Assembly: GCF_002959755.1 (NCBI RefSeq)
Contig: NZ_PPCW01000004.1
Span: 434,001-498,000 of the forward strand
DNA length: 64,000 nt
Reading direction: 5' to 3'
Source of the DNA: Veillonella sp. T11011-6
Lineage (GTDB): Bacteria; Bacillota; Negativicutes; Veillonellales; Veillonellaceae
In this document: one piece after another, positions 46,342 through 54,015 of the stretch
Layout of the letters: every line of letters begins with the position of its first letter
Position numbering within the stretch: position 1 is the stretch's first letter
Notes under the pieces: model-generated
Databases searched by the model: none
Told to the model about the DNA's origin: nothing
Seen by the model: the letters and a program-made list of their open reading frames with translations, nothing else
Made by a program: the position numbers and the translations under genes

Positions 46342-46911
46342 TTATGTCTCATCGTCATAAGCTATACCATATGCTTTTTGATAGAGCAAATTAGGCAATT
46401 TATATTTTTCATCACCAAAATCAGCAGGTAGAATCATAGCTTTTAGGTTTTCTGCATAGATTCGTTGTTGGCGAGTCTGTCCATTATTGTAATAGGTACC
46501 GCCATCATTAACGGTTCCAGTGATACCTGAGTTTTCTTGTTTTGCACGCCAAATAGAGATATATGGCGTCTTATCACCTTGTTTTAAACTTTTATCATGA
46601 ACATTAATCAAATGGCGCAAAGAACGATCCATTTGGTAATCGTATTGTACTGAAAGTCCTTGGATCATATTAGCAGCAGGCATGGAAACATAAATGCTGG
46701 CTTCAATACGACGATGACCATTCGGTGCCGTTACAGACTTAACAGATGAAAGGTCCAAATATTTTCCATCCCCTCGTCCAGAGTCAGCACTCGAATCGAT
46801 GTGCTCAAATCGCTCTGAGTTTAATAACTCAGCTTGTGATACGGCTTGACCTTTCATAGGCAATACGAGGCAGGCTAATAACCATAGTGAAAGTAAATAT
46901 ATGCGTTTCAT
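46342..46911 (-). CDS. Small exported protein, function unknown (pair 1)
   Basis: A 189-aa exported protein with a signal peptide (MKRIYLLSLWLLACLVLPMK, cleavage after GQA) followed by VSQAELLNSERFEHID. It resembles its upstream neighbour (ITYQELKTSPQFKLVHT): both continue with a GGLYIYL/GDGKYLDL strand, a RGTYYVVM/EASIYVSM strand, and a Q..VDYDTNYSLATLI / QYDYQMDRSLRHLI block. GAGG precedes the ATG (46909-46911), 8 nt after the neighbour's stop. Confidence 0.72.
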   Translation of the reverse strand: MKRIYLLSLWLLACLVLPMKGQAVSQAELLNSERFEHIDSSADSGRGDGKYLDLSSVKSVTAPNGHRRIEASIYVSMPAANMIQGLSVQYDYQMDRSLRHLINVHDKSLKQGDKTPYISIWRAKQENSGITGTVNDGGTYYNNGQTRQQRIYAENLKAMILPADFGDEKYKLPNLLYQKAYGIAYDDET

Positions 46912-46919
46912 CGTCCACC

Positions 46920-47492
46920 TCACTGCACCACAATATCGTCAAAATGCTGCTGATACACGGACATAAACATAGCATCCGCTATATCATACATAATAGTGTT
47001 ATTACGATTAAGAGGGAATTTACGCGTATCGTTCACATAATGCATTGGCTTTGTCGCCCCATCAAAGGTATACTTCGCCACATCTACCTCTGTCATAGCC
47101 AAACCAGACTTACTTTCACTAGCCTCAATCAAAGCCATCATAGATGGACTCGGATTCATTATACGAGACGAATGAATAAGGGTCGCTAACGAATAGTTAG
47201 TATCATAATCCACAGTGAGCTGTCGCTCGTCAATGGTAGATTGATAAGACGTATCCATCACAACATAGTAGGTCCCGCGCAAAGAATACTGTGGCGGTGC
47301 ATAGCGAAGGGCCTCAATAGAATACGTATTCAAATAGATATACAAGCCACCACTCTCCATGGAACCATTCATCGATCGTGTATGAACCAGCTTAAACTGT
47401 GGTGATGTTTTCAACTCTTGATAGGTAATTGCCTCTGTAGGCATGGTGAAAGCCAGCAATACAAGGACTAGCATTAAAATACGTTGAACCAT
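46920..47492 (-). CDS. Small exported protein, function unknown (pair 2)
   Basis: A 190-aa paralogue of the 46342 product with a signal peptide (MVQRILMLVLVLLAFTMP, cleavage near TEA). The mature part has a predominantly beta pattern with YVVMDTSYQSTIDERQLTVD. GAGAGG precedes the ATG at 47490-47492. It lies 35 nt downstream of secreted family member 4, so 47528-46920-46342-45865 may form one operon of envelope proteins. Confidence 0.72.
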   Translation of the reverse strand: MVQRILMLVLVLLAFTMPTEAITYQELKTSPQFKLVHTRSMNGSMESGGLYIYLNTYSIEALRYAPPQYSLRGTYYVVMDTSYQSTIDERQLTVDYDTNYSLATLIHSSRIMNPSPSMMALIEASESKSGLAMTEVDVAKYTFDGATKPMHYVNDTRKFPLNRNNTIMYDIADAMFMSVYQQHFDDIVVQ

Positions 47493-47527
47493 AAAAACCT
47501 CTCTCAAACTAAATAGTCAAATACAGC

Positions 47528-48784
47528 TTATTTACTTAACAGCTTAACCCATTCCATATACCATGGAATAAAGATGGAACTATTTTCAAGTCTCTCCTTA
47601 TATGCCCCTTCTTCCCGCCATTGTGGCTCTTTTCGTAACTTTGCCGCATCATCAAAGCCTACGTATTCAATCATATCTCTTAGCTGCTTATGCGTATACG
47701 ATATTTTACTTTTATCATAATTAATACGATAACTGTAATAGTATACAGAATCTTTCACAACATGACGAAGATAGGATTCACGATTGGGCTTATAGGCATC
47801 AACTAAAGAACCAGGAATTCCGTTATTCCACACTACGGCGTACTGTGTAGGTGTATCCAAATCATTATATTTATGTAAATAATATATTATTGGAACCTTA
47901 ATCAGCGTGTTATCTGTCTCTTTGCTCATAATTGCGCTACGTATTACCCGTATTTTAACCCCTGTATCCTCATAAGTTCTCACCTCATGTCTCTCATTTT
48001 CTACGGCTTCACTGACTAACTTAGCCGTCTTAGGAATGCGATAGTGAAAGTTCCCCCAATGCTCAATCTGACTGTAATTATCTAATCCAGATAAGGATTC
48101 TATGGATGGAATAATATAATTACTCATCACCACTTCAGGTGCTTGATCTTGATATGGATCTTCTGTATTAACCCATCCCCCATAAGTAACTCCATACGTT
48201 GTCTTTGTATCATCCGGAGTGAATTCCGTATACATTATACGAGAATTGTTTGACATGAACTTCCAAGATGCATTCCTCAACCCTGGATAATTATATTTTC
48301 CTTCACCTTCAGCATATTTACTAAGCTCTTTACCATGAGGTGGTCCTACTACTAAAAACGAACTGAGACTACGAACAGCAAATAATGGCCCTTTTCCAGG
48401 CTCAGTTTCTATCACATCACCACGGAAGCTAACATTTGGTACGGATAATCTGATATTTTTATCCCCTTCATGAATCAATACCACTGTAGACTGCGAATAA
48501 TCTGCAAGCTCCAAAGCCTTAGAAAAACCAGGATGTTCCAGATTTAGCTTATCAAGCGTAGATGGCGGATTTTTAGGATTCGATTTTGCAAATTGACTAT
48601 ATGACTCTGCCTCTTGCTCCGCTACTTTATTAATATGCCGATAATTCTCATACGCATTGGCAGGAATTCTCGCATCTGCTCCAGGCATAGGCGGCTGTCC
48701 GGCTGGCACTTCGATCTGTACAGCACTTACATTTATGGTGAAAGCAGTTGCTACTGCCATCATAATTACACTTTTACGTAACAT
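47528..48784 (-). CDS. Secreted protein, five-member local family (member 4)
   Basis: A 418-aa exported protein, nearest relative of member 3: the first 40 codons and about 300 nt of 5' DNA are nearly identical, then the sequences diverge. Blocks: STVVLIHEGDKNIRLSVPNV, NYIIPSIESLSGLDNYSQIE, WGNFHYRIPKTA, VVWNNGIPGSLVDAYKPNRE and LRDMIEYVGFDDAAKLRKE. AGAGAGGG precedes the ATG. The abrupt change from near identity to divergence suggests gene conversion or recent duplication of the 5' part. Confidence 0.78.
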   Translation of the reverse strand: MLRKSVIMMAVATAFTINVSAVQIEVPAGQPPMPGADARIPANAYENYRHINKVAEQEAESYSQFAKSNPKNPPSTLDKLNLEHPGFSKALELADYSQSTVVLIHEGDKNIRLSVPNVSFRGDVIETEPGKGPLFAVRSLSSFLVVGPPHGKELSKYAEGEGKYNYPGLRNASWKFMSNNSRIMYTEFTPDDTKTTYGVTYGGWVNTEDPYQDQAPEVVMSNYIIPSIESLSGLDNYSQIEHWGNFHYRIPKTAKLVSEAVENERHEVRTYEDTGVKIRVIRSAIMSKETDNTLIKVPIIYYLHKYNDLDTPTQYAVVWNNGIPGSLVDAYKPNRESYLRHVVKDSVYYYSYRINYDKSKISYTHKQLRDMIEYVGFDDAAKLRKEPQWREEGAYKERLENSSIFIPWYMEWVKLLSK

Positions 48785-48942
48785 AAAACCCTCTCTTTTT
48801 CTTCTCTCACATTACAACAAAATAAGCACAACCTTATTAGCATAAGTATACTATGCAAATAAGACTGTGCCTATGATTAATAAATTTATAATTTAGTATA
48901 TAGAATGTACTTTTAATTGATATTTATAAGATTTATCACCAT

Positions 48943-48971
48943 TTGACGATATATATCTTTATCCCTATAAT
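48943..48971 (+). promoter_or_regulatory. Antisense RNA promoter, cassette 2
   Basis: TTGACG (48943-48948), 17-nt spacer, TATAAT (48966-48971), a near-consensus promoter pointing at the 3' end of the toxin gene. Confidence 0.75.
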
Positions 48972-48977
48972 ATAAGT

Positions 48978-49089
48978 AGATAGTCAGACGAGTCGAAACG
49001 TCAGGCGCATCTCGAAAATCAAAATACTTAGGAAATGGCCTTTCTGTTTACTTAGCTACCATGCGGTAACGGAGGGCTATTTGCTTTTT
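48978..49089 (+). ncRNA. Antisense RNA antitoxin, cassette 2
   Basis: Begins just after the promoter, contains GACGAGTCGAAACGTCAGGC and ends at a terminator formed by AAATGGCC (49033-49040) and GGCTATTT (49075-49082) followed by GCTTTTT. The 3' end overlaps the last four codons of the toxin and the body is complementary to the toxin 3' UTR, the arrangement of TxpA/RatA-type systems. Confidence 0.7.
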
Positions 49090-49178
49090 GTAAGGCAAAT
49101 AAGGGCTACTAAGGCTCCAAAAGCAATGACAATAGCCAGTACTTGTAAGAGGAGCATGATTATTTCATAATCACTCAT
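49077..49178 (-). CDS. Holin-like type I toxin peptide, cassette 2
   Basis: A 33-aa hydrophobic peptide, MSDYEIIMLLLQVLAIVIAF then GALVALICLTKSK. It has a short polar N-terminus, one membrane helix (about 6-28) and a basic tail, as in putative holin-like toxins of type I modules (TxpA/BsrG-like). GGGAGGG is 8 nt upstream but is paired in a leader hairpin (49188-49211). The related copy at 51181 conserves MS.Y.IIM, FGALVALICL and the length, which supports it as a real gene. Predicted to depolarise the membrane when freed from antisense control. Confidence 0.78.
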   Translation of the reverse strand: MSDYEIIMLLLQVLAIVIAFGALVALICLTKSK

Positions 49179-49187
49179 AGACTTATC

Positions 49188-49211
49188 CCTCCCTTCAAAA
49201 ACGAAGAGAGG
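49188..49211 (-). promoter_or_regulatory. Leader hairpin masking the toxin ribosome binding site, cassette 2
   Basis: In the RNA, CCTCTCTTC pairs with GAAGGGAGG (9 bp with one G-U pair), placing the Shine-Dalgarno in the stem. Confidence 0.7.
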
Positions 49212-49239
49212 CCCAACCTCGTCTAACTATCCTAAGTCT

Positions 49240-49268
49240 ATTATAGAACGAACTAATATACGATACAA
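49240..49268 (-). promoter_or_regulatory. Shared promoter module, toxin of cassette 2
   Basis: TTGTAT (49263-49268), 17-nt spacer, TATAAT (49240-49245), then TTAGGATAGTTAGACGAGG. Confidence 0.75.
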
Positions 49269-49307
49269 TAAGGAACGAATAATAGAGATATACAGATAAA
49301 TGCATAG

Positions 49308-49335
49308 AAAAAAGCCCGTCATAACGGGCTTTTTT
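49308..49335. terminator. Short terminator
   Basis: AAAAAAGCCCG-TCATAA-CGGGCTTTTTT between toxin cassette 2 and the symporter gene. It would stop plus-strand read-through from the antisense RNA. Confidence 0.7.
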
Positions 49336-49496
49336 TAGTTCCTAATATATATACATTCTCCAACTCCCCAAGAAACTCCTCTTTGTAATTTCCCCAGTTT
49401 TTAAGGATAATAGAGTTATACTTGCATACGCACCACAAGTAGGTAAGGGTGATTTAGTATATGTCTCTAACTAGTTTGTAGTTTAGGAGGTGGCAT

Positions 49497-50912
49497 ATGG
49501 ACGCTTTAACTATTATATGGGTCATTGTTTGTGCCTATTTATTACTGAATTTATTGGTCGGCGTGTATTGTCATATTCGTGTAAAAGATAGTACTGATTA
49601 TCTACTCGCAGGTCGTCGTATTGGGGTTCTTATGACGGCAGGCACGTTAGCTGCTACAGAGATCGGTGGCGGGAGTACCGTTGGTGTAGCCGCGAAAGCA
49701 TATGGTTCTTGGGGTTTATCTGCAGGTTGGTACGTAGTCTCTGCAGGGATTGGGGTTATTCTCGTTGCTTTCATCGCACCACTGTTACGACGTGCCATGG
49801 CAACGACCGTACCGGAAATCATCGGTCGTCGCTTTGGTGGCTCTAGCCATCTTATAACGTCGATTCTCTCTATGCTCGCAACCATTACCTTAGCAGGCGT
49901 ACAGATTACTGCAACAGCAACCATTATTAGCGTTCTTACCGGGCTTTCAACAGAGCTAGCCATCCTCATCTGTGGCGCGGTACTCGTTATTTACACCATG
50001 TCCGGCGGTATGTGGAGCGTAACGATGACAGACGTTATCCACTTCTTCGTTCTCGTTGGGGGCTTTACCCTTGCCGTACCGTTCGTACTGCACAATGTGG
50101 GCGGCTGGGAATCAGTTGTAACGAAATTACCATCTGAACAGCTGGGCTTTACTAAGGTTGGTTGGAAAACCATCATCGGCCTTATTATCATGTACTTCAT
50201 GACCTTCTCCACCGGCCAAGAATCGGTTCAACGGTACTTTGCCGCGAAAGACGAAAAAACGGCCGTTCTCGGTTCCATCATTTGTGGTATTATCATGGCT
50301 CTATTCGCCTTTGTTCCTGCCGTATTAGGCCTCGTAGCATTGGCTGAGTTCCCGAACATTGAAGCCAATAATGCAGTGGCAACGGTTGCACTTAACCTCA
50401 TGCCTCCAGTAATGGCGGGCTTCGTTATGGCCGCTGTCGTATCGGCGACACTTTCATCAGGCGCAGGCGACCTCTTAGGCGCCGCAACTGTATTTACCAA
50501 GGATATTGTGGAACATCATTTTGGTAAAAGCCTCACCGATGCTCAGCTCACGAGATATAGCCGTCTATGCGTGCTATTCCTCGGCATTATCGCTATCGTT
50601 ATCTCTCTCGTAAGCAAAGCCATCATTCCAATGCTCGTATTTGCTTTCACCATGAGATCTGCGGGCCCATTCGCTGCCTTCCTACTAGGCCTCACATGGA
50701 AAAATGCAACAGCTGGCGCTGGCATTTGGTCCATCGTGCTCGGCTCTATCGCAGGCGTATACTGGGAATTCGTGGGCAATCCATATGGCATTATGTCCAT
50801 CATCTTTGGTTCCATCGTCAGCCTCATAGTCTTTGTAGCTGTCGTATGCATTGAAAGAGCCATGGGTAAACCACCGGCTCCACCGGCTATACCAAATGAT
50901 TTAAAAGAATAA
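49497..50912 (+). CDS. Sodium:solute symporter family transporter
   Basis: A 471-aa inner-membrane protein with about 13 helices. ATEIGGGSTVGVAAKAYGSW near residue 55 and GGMWSVTMTDVIHFFVLVGG near 170 are SSSF family signatures, as is GFVMAAVVSATLSSGAGDLL with the Ser/Thr sodium-site helix. Substrates in the family include proline, pantothenate, nucleosides and carboxylates; I cannot tell which. AGGAGG precedes the ATG. It interrupts the run of minus-strand genes. Confidence 0.9.
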   Translation: MDALTIIWVIVCAYLLLNLLVGVYCHIRVKDSTDYLLAGRRIGVLMTAGTLAATEIGGGSTVGVAAKAYGSWGLSAGWYVVSAGIGVILVAFIAPLLRRAMATTVPEIIGRRFGGSSHLITSILSMLATITLAGVQITATATIISVLTGLSTELAILICGAVLVIYTMSGGMWSVTMTDVIHFFVLVGGFTLAVPFVLHNVGGWESVVTKLPSEQLGFTKVGWKTIIGLIIMYFMTFSTGQESVQRYFAAKDEKTAVLGSIICGIIMALFAFVPAVLGLVALAEFPNIEANNAVATVALNLMPPVMAGFVMAAVVSATLSSGAGDLLGAATVFTKDIVEHHFGKSLTDAQLTRYSRLCVLFLGIIAIVISLVSKAIIPMLVFAFTMRSAGPFAAFLLGLTWKNATAGAGIWSIVLGSIAGVYWEFVGNPYGIMSIIFGSIVSLIVFVAVVCIERAMGKPPAPPAIPNDLKE

Positions 50913-50956
50913 CTTAAAAGAATAATGTAAGAGAACGTTCTAAAAGAGTTCTCTAA

Positions 50957-51000
50957 GAAAAAACTCCTATCGGTTAAACCAATAGGAGTTTTCTTATTTT
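50957..51000 (+). terminator. Symporter terminator
   Basis: AAAACTCCTATCGGTT pairs with AACCAATAGGAGTTTT. Confidence 0.75.
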
Positions 51001-51046
51001 ATAACGATATCCTTAAATTATGTGCCATACACACATTCATCACAAT

Positions 51047-51075
51047 TTGACGATATATCATAACCTTACTATAAT
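51047..51075 (+). promoter_or_regulatory. Antisense RNA promoter, cassette 3
   Basis: TTGACG (51047-51052), 17-nt spacer, TATAAT (51070-51075). Confidence 0.75.
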
Positions 51076-51081
51076 ATAGAT

Positions 51082-51190
51082 AGATAGTCAGACGAGTAGT
51101 GACGTCAGGCTCATCTCACAAACTTAATAATATGTAGAAATGGCCTTTTCGTTTTATCTAATTTCCGAAGAAACGAAGGGCTATTTTGCT
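51082..51190 (+). ncRNA. Antisense RNA antitoxin, cassette 3
   Basis: Same plan as cassette 2 with several substitutions: AGACGAGTAGTGACGTCAGG, then terminator arms AAATGGCC (51138-51145) and GGCTATTT (51179-51186). It overlaps the final codons of the toxin at 51181. The substitutions in the 5' half may give it specificity for its own toxin mRNA. Confidence 0.68.
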
Positions 51191-51282
51191 ATTTCTAGAC
51201 AAATAAGCGCCACAAGTGCTCCAAAGGATATCATGACTGATAAAATCCCAAGGATAATCATAATGATTTTATAACCACTCAT
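51181..51282 (-). CDS. Holin-like type I toxin peptide, cassette 3
   Basis: A 33-aa hydrophobic peptide, MSGYKIIMIILGILSVMISF then GALVALICLEIAK. It aligns end to end with cassette 2 without gaps: conserved MS.Y, IIM and FGALVALICL, divergent in the helix centre and last residues. GGGAGGG lies 7 nt upstream inside a leader hairpin (51290-51313). Conservation of frame, length, start and stop with drifted codons argues for selection on the peptide. Confidence 0.78.
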   Translation of the reverse strand: MSGYKIIMIILGILSVMISFGALVALICLEIAK

Positions 51283-51289
51283 AAGCAAC

Positions 51290-51313
51290 CCTCCCTTCAA
51301 AAACGAAGAGAGG
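51290..51313 (-). promoter_or_regulatory. Leader hairpin masking the toxin ribosome binding site, cassette 3
   Basis: CCTCTCTTC / GAAGGGAGG stem, identical to that of cassette 2. Confidence 0.7.
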
Positions 51314-51341
51314 CCCAACCTCGTCCAACTATCCTAAGTCT

Positions 51342-51370
51342 ATTATAGAACGAACTAATATACGATACAA
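51342..51370 (-). promoter_or_regulatory. Shared promoter module, toxin of cassette 3
   Basis: TTGTAT (51365-51370), 17-nt spacer, TATAAT (51342-51347), followed by TTAGGATAGTTGGACGAGG. Confidence 0.75.
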
Positions 51371-51403
51371 TAAGGAACGAATAATAGAAATATATAGATA
51401 AAT

Positions 51404-51443
51404 AAGAAAAAGACCGCACCCTAAGGTACGGTCTTTTTCTTAT
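51404..51443 (-). terminator. Terminator of secreted family member 5
   Basis: AAGAAAAAGACCGCACC/GGTACGGTCTTTTTCTT; it overlaps the stop codon of 51440-52660. Confidence 0.7.
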
Positions 51444-52660
51444 TTCTTCAGTCTTTTATTGCTGGTATGTCTTAGTTGCTTGGCATTTCCGAAGTCTAAG
51501 TATTCCATTATATTACGTAGTTCAATATGATTATACTTATTTTTACCATCTTCATAGGTAAGCGAAATATAATATTCATATTTACCATCTGTTATCAGTT
51601 GGAAAATACGAGATTTCTTACCTGGATTATATTGCTCCAAAAGATAAGAAGGAACACCATTATTCCATATTAAGGCTGCTTGAAGAGGTATATCTTTTAC
51701 TAATATTGGATTCTTTTTATAGAAAAAGTGTTTTAAAACAGTCTGAGTATACAACTGTATAGGCACCGCTTTATCTGCTAAGGCACTACGTGCAACAACG
51801 AGTTTCATACTATCTCCAACATACACGCGACCTTGAAAGTTATCACTTTTTTCTTCCCTATCTAACATCATACCCTTGGGTAGTCGATAGGTTAGATTAT
51901 CCCACGTAACAGTATCACTAGTTTTATCTAGATTATCTAATGTCTGCATAGAAGGAATTACAAAATTAGCCATTGTAGATTCTAACTTTTTTGTAACGGG
52001 CTGATTCTTGTTACCTAAAAATGCCATATACGTCTGATTTGGGTATTTATCGAAAGTAACAGCTGCATACATTACAGGTAGATTTCCATTCGCATATTGC
52101 TCTCTTATTCCCCAATAACCTTTACTAAGGCCCGTATACATAAATTCCCCTTGCCGTTGAGCCTTTTTATTAAATCCTGAATCTTCAACTCGTTCATTAG
52201 CACCTACTAGCCCCGCAATAGCATAACGATCAAAAACATACGAGCCTTTACCCTTTTTATCCAAATCCTCAAAATAACTTTCTACCACTGAAATAGGCAA
52301 TGTCACTTTAGCCTTATAGTCACCTTCATGCAATAAAATTACAGTAGATTCATGCGTAATTAAATCCAAATACTTCGCATAGGCTTTTTTTAATTGCTCT
52401 GCCTGCTCTGCAGTACCTTTTTTCTTAAGAACCTCTCCATCAATCCGCTTATTATAATCTTCCATTTTCTTAATGTGGTCAGCAGTAGTAATATTGCGAG
52501 TCTTATCGTAACGATAGTTCTGATATGCAGTATCTGGAATACTAGCATCAGCCCCTGGTACAGGTGGTTGTCCTTCAGGAACAGTATACTGCGCCGCATC
52601 AATAGGCATGGTAAAAGCTAATGCCACAGCTAAGCCCAACAAGGTACTTTTTAGTTTCAT
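51440..52660 (-). CDS. Secreted protein, five-member local family (member 5)
   Basis: A 406-aa exported protein with a signal peptide ending in IDA and the family opening YTVPEGQPPVPGADASIPD. Blocks: STVILLHEGDYKAKVTLPIS, NFVIPSMQTLDNLDKTSDTV, WDNLTYRLPKGM, LIWNNGVPSYLLEQYNPGKK and LRNIMEYLDFGNAKQLRHT. It is closest to member 3 across the whole length. I chose the ATG at 52658-52660 (MKLKSTLLGL) with GAGAGG upstream. Toxin cassette 3 lies immediately downstream. Function unknown. Confidence 0.78.
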   Translation of the reverse strand: MKLKSTLLGLAVALAFTMPIDAAQYTVPEGQPPVPGADASIPDTAYQNYRYDKTRNITTADHIKKMEDYNKRIDGEVLKKKGTAEQAEQLKKAYAKYLDLITHESTVILLHEGDYKAKVTLPISVVESYFEDLDKKGKGSYVFDRYAIAGLVGANERVEDSGFNKKAQRQGEFMYTGLSKGYWGIREQYANGNLPVMYAAVTFDKYPNQTYMAFLGNKNQPVTKKLESTMANFVIPSMQTLDNLDKTSDTVTWDNLTYRLPKGMMLDREEKSDNFQGRVYVGDSMKLVVARSALADKAVPIQLYTQTVLKHFFYKKNPILVKDIPLQAALIWNNGVPSYLLEQYNPGKKSRIFQLITDGKYEYYISLTYEDGKNKYNHIELRNIMEYLDFGNAKQLRHTSNKRLKK

Positions 52661-52741
52661 ACAACACCTCTCAAACAATAATAGACACGTTCTCTCATTA
52701 GTATAAGTATACTATAACCTAGAGAACGTGCCTATTTATGC

Positions 52742-53929
52742 TTATTGCAATTTTTTCAACTCTGCTTTAATTTCGTTAACTTCAGCCCGTAGTTCTTCGT
52801 TGTCTGCACGCAATGATGCATTGTCGGCTTGTAGATCTTTGATTTGTTTTGCCATTTCAAAGCGGCTTGTTTTGAGTGTTGGGTCTTGTTCGCCTACCTT
52901 GAAAGAAGCACCGATGTTAAACATGCTTTCACCACCAAGGGTAACACCAGCGTGAACCATGGAGTTTTCGTTTGGCTGATAAGAGGCCCCAATAGCGCCC
53001 GCATTTGAGTTCTTATAATGGCCTACACTGGTCGCAAAGGACCATTTATCGTTTGGATTATAGTCCAAATAATGAAGCCCCGCCAATGCCGCAGAGGCAG
53101 CGCCCACCTTGGAGACTTGACGATCCGTATAGGACTTGGCATTGTTGAGCACCTTGTCCCCAATATTCACGGTATTATTTTCGAGCGTAAAAATACGATT
53201 CGTATTGTTATCGACCTGCGTTTTCACCTCGTGCAACTGGCTGCCATTGATAACATCCGTAGACGTTTTAGAAACCTCACCCTTAGACACATTTACGATT
53301 TTATTGTTCCCATTATCGAGGCCTTTATTAGTGAGAGACACCGTCTTCTCATTATCATGGTCCCCATCGGTAGTCGTGATGGTCACTCCGTTATACCCAT
53401 AATTCGTATTGTATTCAGTGCTGTTCTCATTGTCATAGTGCACAATCTTCGTACCATCAGTGCTAAGCTCAGACTTATCACCACTTTGTATATTGCTCAT
53501 GGTGAAAGTTTTAGGCTCCATTTGTGCCATGTATTTATTTTCTTTTCGATCCAGAATGGCCAAGCTATAATCCTCTATCCAAACGAGCTCATGAGTGCCG
53601 TTATACATATCAAAGTAACCGGCACCAATACGCGTATGACGATCATCAGGATGACCAGCATTCTCTCCTACAGTATTACTAATAGACATGCCATCAGATT
53701 CAATACGAATACCGTGGTTAATATCCCCAGCAGTGCCTATAAACGTTCCCTGATACGTAGGATAATTCGTCGTAGAAATCTCATAATTCGTAGAACCATC
53801 CGCATTCGTACTCGCATTCACCAATAAATTCTCACTATTTGTAGAAACAGTAGAATCCGCATAAACCGTTAATCCATTCATACTCAATACAGACACAACA
53901 CCAGCTAACAATAAAAACTTTTTATTCAT
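52742..53929 (-). CDS. YadA-type trimeric autotransporter adhesin with C-terminal coiled coil
   Basis: A 395-aa surface protein. Signal peptide (cleavage near VYA), a beta-rich passenger of about 190 residues, a head-stalk connector (KIVNVSKGEVSKTSTDVING with SQLHEVKTQVDNN), and a YadA membrane anchor at about 275-345 (VGAASAALAGLHYLDY, WSFATSVGHYKNSNAGAIGA, NIGASFKVG). Unlike classical YadA, the anchor is not terminal: about 48 further residues form a coiled coil (LQADNASLRADNEELRAEVN). Start ATG 53927-53929 with GGGGAG upstream. Presumed role: adhesion and co-aggregation. Confidence 0.86.
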   Translation of the reverse strand: MNKKFLLLAGVVSVLSMNGLTVYADSTVSTNSENLLVNASTNADGSTNYEISTTNYPTYQGTFIGTAGDINHGIRIESDGMSISNTVGENAGHPDDRHTRIGAGYFDMYNGTHELVWIEDYSLAILDRKENKYMAQMEPKTFTMSNIQSGDKSELSTDGTKIVHYDNENSTEYNTNYGYNGVTITTTDGDHDNEKTVSLTNKGLDNGNNKIVNVSKGEVSKTSTDVINGSQLHEVKTQVDNNTNRIFTLENNTVNIGDKVLNNAKSYTDRQVSKVGAASAALAGLHYLDYNPNDKWSFATSVGHYKNSNAGAIGASYQPNENSMVHAGVTLGGESMFNIGASFKVGEQDPTLKTSRFEMAKQIKDLQADNASLRADNEELRAEVNEIKAELKKLQ

Positions 53930-54015
53930 TATAACTCCCCTTATGTTTACAGTTGAATTTTCATTCATACACGCTTTATATTGTATGGATTTAATAATAC
54001 ATAATGCTTACTTCT

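Noticed and set aside
49077-49178. Holin of a phage lysis cassette
   Set aside because: There is no endolysin nearby, the peptide is only 33 aa, and a convergent antisense RNA accompanies each copy.
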